Shown piece after piece: positions 1-6,795 of a DNA stretch of 7,905 bases. Source of the DNA: Chloroflexota bacterium (GTDB taxonomy: Bacteria > Chloroflexota > Dormibacteria > Dormibacterales > Dormibacteraceae); contig VBFW01000096.1 of the NCBI GenBank assembly GCA_005880525.1, positions 1-7,905 on the forward strand, given 5' to 3'. Below the pieces are notes generated by a model. It was not told the DNA's origin and did no database searches. It saw only the letters and a program-made list of their open reading frames with translations. The position numbers and the translations under genes are program-made. Position 1 is the first letter of the stretch. Each line of letters opens with the position of its first letter.

Positions 1-1387
1 TCTCGGCGTTGTAATCGGCGGTCAGGAACGCGTCACGCTCGCCCAGGCCGGGCATCGGCATCCAGGCCACGATGTCCGTCAGCCACACGTATGCCGCGGT
101 CTTCAGCTCGGGGTTCTCGTGCAGGAAGTAATCGACCTCCCATGCCTCGTCGCCGATCCAGAGGTCGTAGTCCTTCGAGCGCACCGCCTCCAGGAACACC
201 ATGAAGTTGGAGATCAGGATCTCGTCCATGCGACGGAACGCTTCGAAGACATGCAGTCGATGAGGCCCCGACTCCCGCTCGATGTGCATGGATTCGCTGG
301 CCAGGTCGCGGCTCATCGGATGGATCCGTTCGCGACTGGCTTCCAGCACTCGTGTCACCGGATCCTGGGCTAGCCAGTCGATCTCGAGGCTGGGCACCAA
401 TTTGCGCAGCTCCCTCGCGATCGCAACGTCGCGGCGCGCATGGCCGAGGCCGATTGGCGAGGAAACGAAGATCGCCCGGCGCGGCCGGCGCAGCGCCCTC
501 CGGTGTACCGGCGGCTGCGGCGCGGCCGGGAGCAGGAAGTCGCGCATGGCGAGGTTGACGGCTACAGGATCGCGAGCGTGCGGCCCATGCCCTGAGCCTT
601 CCATCTGGAGGAATTGGCCGCCGGTCACCTCCGCGAGCGCGGCGCCGTTGCTCAAGGCAACGATCTCGTCCTCGTCGCCATGGATCACGAGCACGGGGCA
701 GGACACGCGGCTTGCCAGCTCGTTGATGCGAGGTTGCATCAGGCTCTGCCCGTCATGCGTCGCGATCAGGACCTCGGGCGTGCTCTGCAGCCCCCAGCTG
801 ATGCAGTCTTCGATCTGCTTCGTCGAGTGCGGCTCGGGGAAGAGCCGGCCGAAAAAGAACTCCAGGAAGCCACGATGGTCTAGGAGCCAGTAGTTGGCGT
901 TGTATTTCATCCAGTCGACGTACTCGTCGTGCTCCTCGCGGAACGCCACATCGGCTGACGCTCGGACCTCACTGAAAGGAGGAACGAGCGGGAGGGCGGG
1001 CGCCACGAAGACAAGCGACTCGACCCGCTCCGGGTGCTCGGCCGCCATCAGCAGCGCCCATCTCGCGCCATTGGACAGCGATACGATGCCGGCCGATCGC
1101 GTGTCGCTGTCGTCCATGACCGCCAGGCAATCGGCGGCGAAGGTCTCATCCGTGTACGCCGCTGCGCCTTCCGGGCGGTCGGAAAGGCCGTTGCCACGAC
1201 CGTCCATCGTCAGCACTCGGCAGTGCCTGGCGAAGTACGGGACCTGGCACTTCCAGAACCGCGAGTCGACGATCGACCACGTCGGCAGGAAGAACACTGT
1301 CCGGTCTCCTTCGCCGTACACCTCCCGGTGCAGGCGAACACCGTCTCGAACCGTGTAGCCCTGATGATCCGGCTGTCTTGGCCTCAT
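1..1387 (-). CDS. Alpha/beta hydrolase fused to a GT1/MGT-like glycosyltransferase (3' end beyond the window)
   Basis: This is a single uninterrupted minus-strand frame of 462 codons with no stop before the left edge. Residues 10-288 form an alpha/beta hydrolase. GRGNGLSDRP lies at 63-72, and the nucleophile elbow is SLSNG with candidate Ser105. The likely acid is Asp240 in HGDEDEIV, and the likely base is His267 in GSGHGPH. After a Pro/Arg-rich linker (289-303), a second domain starts with AIFVSSPIGLGHARRD at 305-320. That is the glycine-rich first strand-loop with GxGHxxR seen in MGT/GT1- and MurG-like glycosyltransferases. The sugar-nucleotide-binding C-terminal half is not in the window. 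ATG at 1387 is preceded by GAGAAGGG, and an in-frame TGA lies a short way upstream. By inference it hydrolyses or glycosylates a small molecule in the cytoplasm; no signal peptide is seen. The substrate cannot be predicted. The hydrolase assignment is firm. The glycosyltransferase call rests on the N-terminal motif only. Confidence 0.88.
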   Translation of the reverse strand, partial: MRPRQPDHQGYTVRDGVRLHREVYGEGDRTVFFLPTWSIVDSRFWKCQVPYFARHCRVLTMDGRGNGLSDRPEGAAAYTDETFAADCLAVMDDSDTRSAGIVSLSNGARWALLMAAEHPERVESLVFVAPALPLVPPFSEVRASADVAFREEHDEYVDWMKYNANYWLLDHRGFLEFFFGRLFPEPHSTKQIEDCISWGLQSTPEVLIATHDGQSLMQPRINELASRVSCPVLVIHGDEDEIVALSNGAALAEVTGGQFLQMEGSGHGPHARDPVAVNLAMRDFLLPAAPQPPVHRRALRRPRRAIFVSSPIGLGHARRDVAIARELRKLVPSLEIDWLAQDPVTRVLEASRERIHPMSRDLASESMHIERESGPHRLHVFEAFRRMDEILISNFMVFLEAVRSKDYDLWIGDEAWEVDYFLHENPELKTAAYVWLTDIVAWMPMPGLGERDAFLTADYNAE

Positions 1388-1403
1388 ATCCCTTCTCGCT
1401 TCC

Positions 1404-1433
1404 CTAGCCGCAATTCTCCGCTCGCCAGGTCAA
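1404..1433 (-). promoter_or_regulatory. Possible promoter of the hydrolase-glycosyltransferase gene
   Basis: On the minus strand TTGACC (1428-1433) matches five of six bases of a sigma70-type -35 box. Eighteen bases further is GGCTAG (1404-1409), a poor -10. It would place transcription start only about ten bases before the ATG at 1387. The site sits directly behind the preceding terminator, where a new promoter would be expected. The weak -10 makes this a low-confidence call. Confidence 0.22.
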
Positions 1434-1463
1434 ATGAGAAGGCGGGCGCACGTTGCGCCCGCC
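1432..1463 (-). terminator. Intrinsic terminator of the methyltransferase gene
   Basis: GGCGGGCGCA (1441-1450) and TGCGCCCGCC (1454-1463) form a perfect 10-bp, very GC-rich stem with a three-base loop. Read on the minus strand, the hairpin begins about ten bases after the methyltransferase stop codon and is followed by TTCTCATTT. That tract is T-rich but interrupted. Position and stem strength fit a Rho-independent terminator; the imperfect T tract leaves some read-through possible. Confidence 0.72.
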
Positions 1464-1473
1464 CGTCAGCTCG

Positions 1474-2547
1474 TTATGGCCGAGCTTCGTAAACCAGGTT
1501 GAACGGCGTCTCCGCCACGCGGCGGAACCGCGTGAAGCCACCTGCCGTGGCGACATCGCGGATGCGCGCCTCGCCGGCCTGCGCCCCGAGCGCCAACCCG
1601 ACGTCCTGCGAGAGCGAGCTCGGCGTGCACAGGAAGGTCGAGAACGCGTAGTAAGCGCGCCCGACCGGGTTGAAGTTCTGCTCGGTCCGATCGCCGGCGC
1701 TCGGCTCGACGATGAGCCATGTGCCATCGGGAGCGAGCGCCTGGCGCACGTGGCGCGCGGCGCCCACCGGGTCGCCCATGTCGTGCAGGCAGTCGAACAT
1801 CGCGACCAGGTCGTAGTCGTTGCCTGGAAACTTGGCCGCGGGTGCGATTTCGAATTTGGCGGAGTCCTGAAGCCCGGCGTCCTTTGCCTTCTGGCGGGCG
1901 AGGGCGATCGACTCCTGGTGGTAGTCGAAGCCGGTGAACTTCGACCGCGGGTAGGCCTGCGCCATGAGCCGCGTCGACGCACCCAGCCCGCAACCCACGT
2001 CGGCGACCTTTGCGCCCACGCGCAGCTTGGCGTCGATCCCATCCAGCGCGGGTAGCCATGCGCTGACGAGGTTCGCGTTGTAGCCGGGGCGGAAGAACCG
2101 CTCGCAGCCCGTAGCGACGCCCGGGTCGTGCTGGTGCCAGCCGAAGCCGGCCCCAGTGCGGAACGCCGACTCGATTTGCGACTCTGCCTTCAGGCTTGCC
2201 GTCGCCAGCTCGAACGCGCCGCAGACGAACGCCGGACTGTCTTCGTTGGCCAGCGCGAGCGCGTGCTCCGCGGGCAGCTCGTAGCGCTGGGTGGCCGGGT
2301 CGTAGGTGACGAAGCTGCCCGCCGCCTGGGCGTTCAGCCACTCGCGGACGTACCGCTCCGAGGTGCCTGTCTTCTCGGCGAGCTCGGCAGACGTGATGGG
2401 GCCTGACTGCGCCATCGCCTTGTACAGGCCGAGCCGATCGCCGAGCACGATCAGGCCGGCGTTCACGGTCGCTCCAAGCTCTCCGACCAGCTGCCCGAGA
2501 AATGCGTTGAGCTTGTTCTCGTCGATGATTGATGTCTGTACCGCCAT
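1474..2547 (-). CDS. Rv2258c-like winged-helix SAM-dependent methyltransferase
   Basis: This 357-residue cytoplasmic protein has an N-terminal helical/winged-helix region (about 10-95), which in this family mediates dimerisation and covers the active site. It includes LGDRLGLYKAM at 35-45 and SERYVREWLNAQ at 63-74. A class I methyltransferase fold follows. Motif I is VADVGCGLGAS (181-191), the SAM ribose-binding acidic position is Asp208 in GFDYH, and FDCLHDMGDP lies at 251-260. The family transfers a methyl group from SAM to small molecules; the substrate is not evident. ATG at 2547 is chosen because GGAGGAAGG lies just upstream. The frame opens further to 2619, but the extra 24 residues are Pro/Arg-rich and lie over the shared intergenic region. 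The gene is divergent from the large LuxR-type regulator, 100 bp away, and ends at a strong hairpin. Such proteins are sometimes annotated as transcriptional regulators because of the winged helix, but the intact SAM motif favours an enzyme. Confidence 0.9.
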   Translation of the reverse strand: MAVQTSIIDENKLNAFLGQLVGELGATVNAGLIVLGDRLGLYKAMAQSGPITSAELAEKTGTSERYVREWLNAQAAGSFVTYDPATQRYELPAEHALALANEDSPAFVCGAFELATASLKAESQIESAFRTGAGFGWHQHDPGVATGCERFFRPGYNANLVSAWLPALDGIDAKLRVGAKVADVGCGLGASTRLMAQAYPRSKFTGFDYHQESIALARQKAKDAGLQDSAKFEIAPAAKFPGNDYDLVAMFDCLHDMGDPVGAARHVRQALAPDGTWLIVEPSAGDRTEQNFNPVGRAYYAFSTFLCTPSSLSQDVGLALGAQAGEARIRDVATAGGFTRFRRVAETPFNLVYEARP

Positions 2548-2551
2548 TTGG

Positions 2552-2560
2552 CCTTCCTCC
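2552..2560 (-). promoter_or_regulatory. Ribosome binding site that fixes the methyltransferase start
   Basis: On the minus strand GGAGGAAGG is followed by four bases and then the ATG at 2547. Counting from the GGAGG core, spacing is about eight bases. It is the best Shine-Dalgarno match in the intergenic region and argues for this ATG over upstream in-frame starts. Confidence 0.8.
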
Positions 2561-2580
2561 AAAAGTGAGATGGTTCTGAC

Positions 2581-2623
2581 CCTAGGTTCGGGTGGCCGGG
2601 GTCGCATCCGGGGCCCCACCTAG
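2581..2623. promoter_or_regulatory. Candidate operator: nested repeats in the divergent intergenic region
   Basis: Between the methyltransferase and regulator genes, CTAGGT (2582-2587) is repeated in inverted orientation as ACCTAG (2618-2623). Inside lie two direct copies of CCGGGG (2596-2601 and 2608-2613), 12 bases apart start to start, and the palindrome GGGGCCCC (2610-2617). GGTGG (2591-2595) can also pair with CCACC (2616-2620). Repeats at about one helical turn in a divergent promoter suit a DNA-binding regulator, possibly the adjacent LuxR-type protein. No convincing -35/-10 pair was found, and GC-rich DNA yields such repeats by chance fairly often. Confidence 0.35.
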
Positions 2624-2647
2624 TTGTTCGCCGAAGGCACAGGGACG

Positions 2648-5600
2648 ATGCTGCTAGGCCGAGATGTAGAACTGCAGGCGGTCGACCAGGCTCTCGCCGC
2701 GGCGCGCCTGGGCAAGAGCTCGCGCCTCCTGATCCGCGGCGAGCCGGGGATCGGCAAGACAGCACTCCTGGATCACGCCGTCGAGAAGGCCGGCTCCATG
2801 CGGGTGCTGACGGCGCGGGGTGTGGAGTTCGAGGCCGACGTGCCCTTCGCCGGCCTGCACGATCTCCTGCACCCCACCCTGGGACTCCTCGACCGCCTGC
2901 CTCCGATCCACGCGTCGGCGCTGCGATCTTCGTTGGGCCTTGGGCCACGAATCGAGTCCGACCGCCTGATCATCGGCGCGGCCGTCCTCGGCCTGATCTC
3001 CGCTTACGCGGAGGATGCTCCGCTGCTCATCACCGTCGACGACGCGCAGTGGCTTGACCGGGCGTCATCCGAGGCCATCGGGTTCGCGGCTCGTCGCCTT
3101 GTCGCCGACCCTGTGGCAATCCTGATCGCGGTCCGCGAGGGCGAGGAGTCACCGCTTCTCGCCGCCGGCCTGCAGGACATCACGCTCGGCGGGCTGGACC
3201 AGACATCGGCCACTGCGCTTCTCGAGAAGGCCGCCGACGGCAAAGTTCCGGCCGACGCTGCGCGCCGGATGCTCGAGGCGACCGGTGGCAACCCGCTCGC
3301 GCTGCTCGAGTTCGGCCGCGATGTGCATCGCAGGCCTTCGTCGCCGCATCACGACCTGCCCGTCGCGACCAGCGTGGAGCGCGCCTACCTGCGCCGCGCC
3401 GACGGCCTGTCCGTGGGAGCCAGGAATGTGCTGCTGCTGATGGCAGCCTCAGGGATGGCCGACCTGGGACTGGTGCGGCGTGGCGCGACCGCGCTTGGGC
3501 TGGAGCCTTCCGACGTCGAGAGCGCGGAAGGTGCCAGGGGGCTCGTACTGGAGCGTGGAGGCACCGTCGAGTTCGTGCACCCCCTTGCGCGAGCGGCGAT
3601 CTATCACGCGGCCTCGCCCACCGACCGGCGCGCTGCGCACAGGGCCCTCGCCGACGCGATGACAGACCCCAATGACTCCGATCGCAAAGCCTGGCATCTG
3701 GCGGCGGCCGCCCACGGCTGGGACTCCACGGCGGCTGCGGCGCTGGAAGCTGCGGCTCGACGAGCTCGCGAGAGCACCGGCTACGCGGCCGCGGCCAGCG
3801 CATGGAAGGAGTCGGCGCGGCTCACCGAACCTCTCGAGCTTCGCGCCACCCGGCTCTTCAATGCCGCGGAGAGCGCCTGGCTCAGCGGCCAGGCGGAAGA
3901 AGCGATCGAATCACTTGACGCAGCTCGCGCACTGGCACAGGGTCTGGAGCTGCGCGTCGACGTCGACACCCTGAACGGCCTCATTGCAGTCCGGCGCGGC
4001 GCGGTGGCCGAGGGCCATCGACTTTTGCTCGGCGCGGCGGAGGCCATCCAACCCGTCGACCGGCTCAAGGCCATCCGAATCCTTAGCGACGCGGTGATCT
4101 CGAGCATGGGCGCCGGCCCCGCCAACCTCCATGCCATTGCACGGAAAGGTCTCGACCTGCTGCGGACCGACGATCCCCCCGAGTTCGCGATCCCCGCGCA
4201 TGTCGCGTTTGGCTCGTCGGCGGTGCTTGCCGATCCGGGATCGGGTGGCCCCCAGCACCTGCAGGAGAGCGCTCGATTGTTCGAGAGGGTGCCTCCCAAC
4301 AATGCCGATCCGCTGCTGCTGATGTGCGCAGCGATCATCGGGCTCTTCCTGCGCGACACCGACGCCGGGCGTGTGCTGCTCGATCGCGCGCTGACCCTCG
4401 CGCGCGACCATGCTCCGACCGCGGCGCTTCCCGCCATTCTCTCGTTGCTTGGTCGCGATGCCGCGGCAACCGATCGCTGGGCGCTGGCACGAGCCCAGTA
4501 CGAAGAAAGCGTGCGCGTCGCTCGCGAGACCACACAGATAAGGTGGGTGGCGGGGTCCACCGCGGGCCTGGCGTGGCTCGACGCGCTCGAGGGCCGCGAG
4601 GATGAATGCCGAGCCCATGCCGCGGAGGCAGCGGCACTCGCCGACGAGTACGAGCTCGCGTTCTACAAAGCGTGGTCGATGATCGCCCTCGGCCAGATCG
4701 AGCTGGGGCTTGGGCGGGCGGAGCCGGCGCTCGAGCGGTTCACCGAATGCGAGGAATTCCTGGACTCGGTTTCCATCAACGACCCGGACCTCCTGCCAAC
4801 ACCTGACATCGTCGACGCGCTGGTGCGTCTCGGGCGCATGGAGGAGGCCAGGGCGGCTGCGGGCCGTTACCAGCGTGGGGCGACGTTGAAAGGTCTGCCG
4901 TTCGCTCTCGCGCGTGCCGCCCGGGCGCAAGCCCTGGTGGCGGACGACGCCGCATATCGCGAGCTGTTCGAAGCAGCGCTCCGCCATCACGACGCGACGC
5001 CCGACGTCTTCGAGCGCGCGAGAACGCAGCTCTATTACGGCGAGCGCCTGCGCCGAAGGCGAAAGCGCGTAGATGCGCGAAATCAGCTCCGCTCGGCCTT
5101 GAAGGTGTTCGACCAGCTCGGGGCCGCTCCCTGGGCGGAAAGAGCCCTCGCCGAGCTGCAGGCCAGCGGGGAGACGGCGCGGGTGCGCGACGACAGCCAC
5201 CGCCAGCAGCTCACTCCTCAGGAGCTGCAAGTGGCCCTGACGCTGGCCGAGGGTGCGACCACGCGCGAAGCCGCCGCGCGGCTCTACCTGAGCCCGAAGA
5301 CCGTCGAGTATCACCTGCGCCACGTCTACGACAAGCTGGAGGTTCGCTCGCGTGAGGAGCTTCGGACCGCACTCCGATCCGCCTCACCGCCCGCTCGTTC
5401 TCGGAACGCGCTCATGTTCACCGACCTCGCGGGCTCGACCCTCCTGGTGGAGGCGATCGGAGACACGGCATGGCGCGACCTGAGCACCTGGATGGACGCT
5501 GAGATGAGGCGCTGTTTTCAGGAGCACCACGGCCGTGAGGTCGACCACGCCGGCGACGGGTTTTTCGTCGTGTTCGAGTCGGCCCGCGATGCGATCGACT

Positions 5601-5893
5601 GCGCGAGCACGATCCAGCGCAGGCTGTCGAACCACCGTCGTCTGCACGGGTACGCGCCGCAGGTTCGCATCGGCATCCACTGGGGGGAGGTCGACGGCTC
5701 CGGCTCCACAGTCCGAGGCTCTGCCGTCCACCGCGCGGCGCGGCTTTGTGAGGCAGCCGGACCTGACACAATCATCGCTTCGCGCGAAGCGCTCGAGGCA
5801 GGAGGCAAGCCGGTCGCCGGCCTACAAAGGTTGGCGCTGAAGGGCATCAAAGAACCGGTCGAAGCGGCCGAAGTCAGGTGGACGGCGGACTAG
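2648..5893 (+). CDS. ATPase/LuxR-type regulator with C-terminal class III nucleotide cyclase domain
   Basis: This is a 1081-residue cytoplasmic multidomain regulator. Residues 1-230 are an AAA/STAND-type ATPase module: LLGRDVEL at the start, Walker A GEPGIGKT (31-38), Walker B LLITVDDAQW (126-135) and ATGGNPLALL (211-220). Residues about 350-840 are Ala/Leu-rich helical repeats of the TPR-like kind found in large LuxR (LAL/MalT-like) regulators, which bind effectors. A LuxR helix-turn-helix follows at about 855-910, with LTPQEL, LSPKTVEYHLRHVYDKL and RSREEL. Then, unusually, a class III cyclase homology domain fills 920-1078. Both metal aspartates are present, Asp925 (FTDLAGST) and Asp970 (AGDGF), as is Arg1032. 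The usual Asn four residues before that Arg is His1028, and the usual substrate Lys is Asp966. ATG at 2648 is chosen because LLGRDxEL is the normal beginning of this family; an upstream in-frame TTG at 2624 adds eight residues. It is divergent from the methyltransferase gene, its likeliest local target. Whether it makes cyclic nucleotide is unknown. Confidence 0.93.
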   Translation: MLLGRDVELQAVDQALAAARLGKSSRLLIRGEPGIGKTALLDHAVEKAGSMRVLTARGVEFEADVPFAGLHDLLHPTLGLLDRLPPIHASALRSSLGLGPRIESDRLIIGAAVLGLISAYAEDAPLLITVDDAQWLDRASSEAIGFAARRLVADPVAILIAVREGEESPLLAAGLQDITLGGLDQTSATALLEKAADGKVPADAARRMLEATGGNPLALLEFGRDVHRRPSSPHHDLPVATSVERAYLRRADGLSVGARNVLLLMAASGMADLGLVRRGATALGLEPSDVESAEGARGLVLERGGTVEFVHPLARAAIYHAASPTDRRAAHRALADAMTDPNDSDRKAWHLAAAAHGWDSTAAAALEAAARRARESTGYAAAASAWKESARLTEPLELRATRLFNAAESAWLSGQAEEAIESLDAARALAQGLELRVDVDTLNGLIAVRRGAVAEGHRLLLGAAEAIQPVDRLKAIRILSDAVISSMGAGPANLHAIARKGLDLLRTDDPPEFAIPAHVAFGSSAVLADPGSGGPQHLQESARLFERVPPNNADPLLLMCAAIIGLFLRDTDAGRVLLDRALTLARDHAPTAALPAILSLLGRDAAATDRWALARAQYEESVRVARETTQIRWVAGSTAGLAWLDALEGREDECRAHAAEAAALADEYELAFYKAWSMIALGQIELGLGRAEPALERFTECEEFLDSVSINDPDLLPTPDIVDALVRLGRMEEARAAAGRYQRGATLKGLPFALARAARAQALVADDAAYRELFEAALRHHDATPDVFERARTQLYYGERLRRRRKRVDARNQLRSALKVFDQLGAAPWAERALAELQASGETARVRDDSHRQQLTPQELQVALTLAEGATTREAAARLYLSPKTVEYHLRHVYDKLEVRSREELRTALRSASPPARSRNALMFTDLAGSTLLVEAIGDTAWRDLSTWMDAEMRRCFQEHHGREVDHAGDGFFVVFESARDAIDCASTIQRRLSNHRRLHGYAPQVRIGIHWGEVDGSGSTVRGSAVHRAARLCEAAGPDTIIASREALEAGGKPVAGLQRLALKGIKEPVEAAEVRWTAD

Positions 5894-5958
5894 TACCTCC
5901 GCCCCCGGGTCGATTGCCCGGTCCGGAACCGAATATTTGAGCGAGGTGTAGTAGCGCT

Positions 5959-6732
5959 GTGCGGCTCTCCACGCTGGGAAAGGTCGGTGCTGCGATTGCG
6001 GTGGTCGCCGTGGTGGCCGCGGTCGGCGGCGTCACCTTGATCATCCATGGCCGGCCACAGCCGTTGGGCCTCGCGCCGACTGCTCAGAAGTCCCCGGCGC
6101 CATCACCGTCCCCGGACGATCCGCTGGCGCTGGCGTGCCGCAGGCCGGCAGTGCGCGGCAATTCGACGCCGGGAATCGATGGATTGTGGGCGACGCAGCC
6201 GGGTTCGATCGCCGGCTACCGCGCCCATGAGAAGTTCGCCGAGCTGACCTCTCCCCATGATGCAGTGGCGAGAACAGGGCGGGTCAGCGGCTGGATCCTG
6301 GTCGCCACCAGCGCCGACTCAGTGCTGCTCCTCACCGGCTGCATCGCTGTCGACGTGCGGACGTTGCACAGCGTCGACCAGCTTCCAGGCTTCGACACCA
6401 GGGACCGCGACAAGAGCGCCAGTGACATGCTCGGCGCACCCTCGTACCCCTTCGTGATCTTCCAACCTTATCCAGCCTCGCTGGTCCTGGACCCGAGGTC
6501 CACCGCCGTCCAGCACGCACGCCTTTCAGGCGATCTTCGGATCCGCGACGTCACAAAGCAATCCACGTTCTCGCTTGACGTTCGTCTAAATGACAACCAG
6601 CTTTCGGCGGCCGGGGACACGACGGTTCAGGTCGGAGACTTTGCCATCGAGGTACCTCAGGCGGCCGGTGGTTTCGTAAGTGTCGACCCTCAAATCACGC
6701 TTGAGGTTTCACTCGTCCTCCTCAAGGTTTGA
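5959..6732 (+). CDS. YceI-like domain protein with N-terminal membrane anchor or signal
   Basis: This 257-residue protein begins with MRLSTLGKVG and a hydrophobic segment at about 10-29 (AAIAVVAVVA onward). A Pro/Ser/Ala-rich linker follows to about 55. No lipobox cysteine is seen near the segment, so it is either a membrane anchor or an uncleaved signal. Residues about 73-257 resemble YceI: GLWATQPGSIAGYRAHEKFA near 75-94, RVSGWILV (108-115), LSGDLRIRDVTKQSTFSLDV (189-208) and the closing strand ITLEVSLVLLKV. YceI proteins form a lipocalin-like beta barrel that binds isoprenoid or other lipids outside the cytoplasm. Cys60 and Cys128 could form a disulfide. Start is GTG at 5959 with GCGAGGTG ten bases upstream. 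It lies 65 bp behind the regulator on the same strand, so cotranscription is possible; a direct functional link is not evident. The similarity is by motif and fold pattern, so the ligand is unknown. Confidence 0.82.
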   Translation: MRLSTLGKVGAAIAVVAVVAAVGGVTLIIHGRPQPLGLAPTAQKSPAPSPSPDDPLALACRRPAVRGNSTPGIDGLWATQPGSIAGYRAHEKFAELTSPHDAVARTGRVSGWILVATSADSVLLLTGCIAVDVRTLHSVDQLPGFDTRDRDKSASDMLGAPSYPFVIFQPYPASLVLDPRSTAVQHARLSGDLRIRDVTKQSTFSLDVRLNDNQLSAAGDTTVQVGDFAIEVPQAAGGFVSVDPQITLEVSLVLLKV

Positions 6733-6783
6733 GTCCGAGGTGGCGCGATGCCGGCCCGAGGCGTAGCGTTATTCAGACCAGCA

Positions 6784-6790
6784 GGGAGGG
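6784..6790 (+). promoter_or_regulatory. Ribosome binding site of the glutamate dehydrogenase gene
   Basis: GGGAGGG lies five bases before the ATG at 6796. An in-frame GTG at 6790 overlaps this site, so the ATG is the better start. Confidence 0.75.
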
Positions 6791-6795
6791 TGGGC

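Noticed and set aside
119..1492. Several overlapping plus-strand open frames opposite the hydrolase-glycosyltransferase gene
   Set aside because: They are Arg/Ser/Pro-rich, have no recognisable motif, and lie antisense to a frame with clear domain motifs. High GC explains the lack of stops.
1466..2341. A 291-codon minus-strand frame overlapping the methyltransferase in another frame
   Set aside because: Its translation is low-complexity Arg/Gly/Ala-rich, and the overlapping frame carries intact methyltransferase motifs.
2548..2619. N-terminal extension of the methyltransferase to a start at 2619
   Set aside because: The extra 24 residues are Pro/Arg-rich and unlike the family, and the strong Shine-Dalgarno site points to the ATG at 2547.
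3911..5323. A 470-codon minus-strand frame inside the regulator gene
   Set aside because: It is antisense to the helical-repeat region of the regulator, shows no known motif and no convincing ribosome binding site, and is a typical high-GC shadow frame.
5905..5921. Small hairpin CCGGG/CCCGG after the regulator stop as a terminator
   Set aside because: The stem is only five base pairs with a seven-base loop and no T tract follows, so read-through into the YceI-like gene is plausible.
6733..6795. Possible promoter in the gap before the glutamate dehydrogenase gene (GCGTTAT as a -10)
   Set aside because: No -35 partner at a suitable distance; the match is too weak to call.
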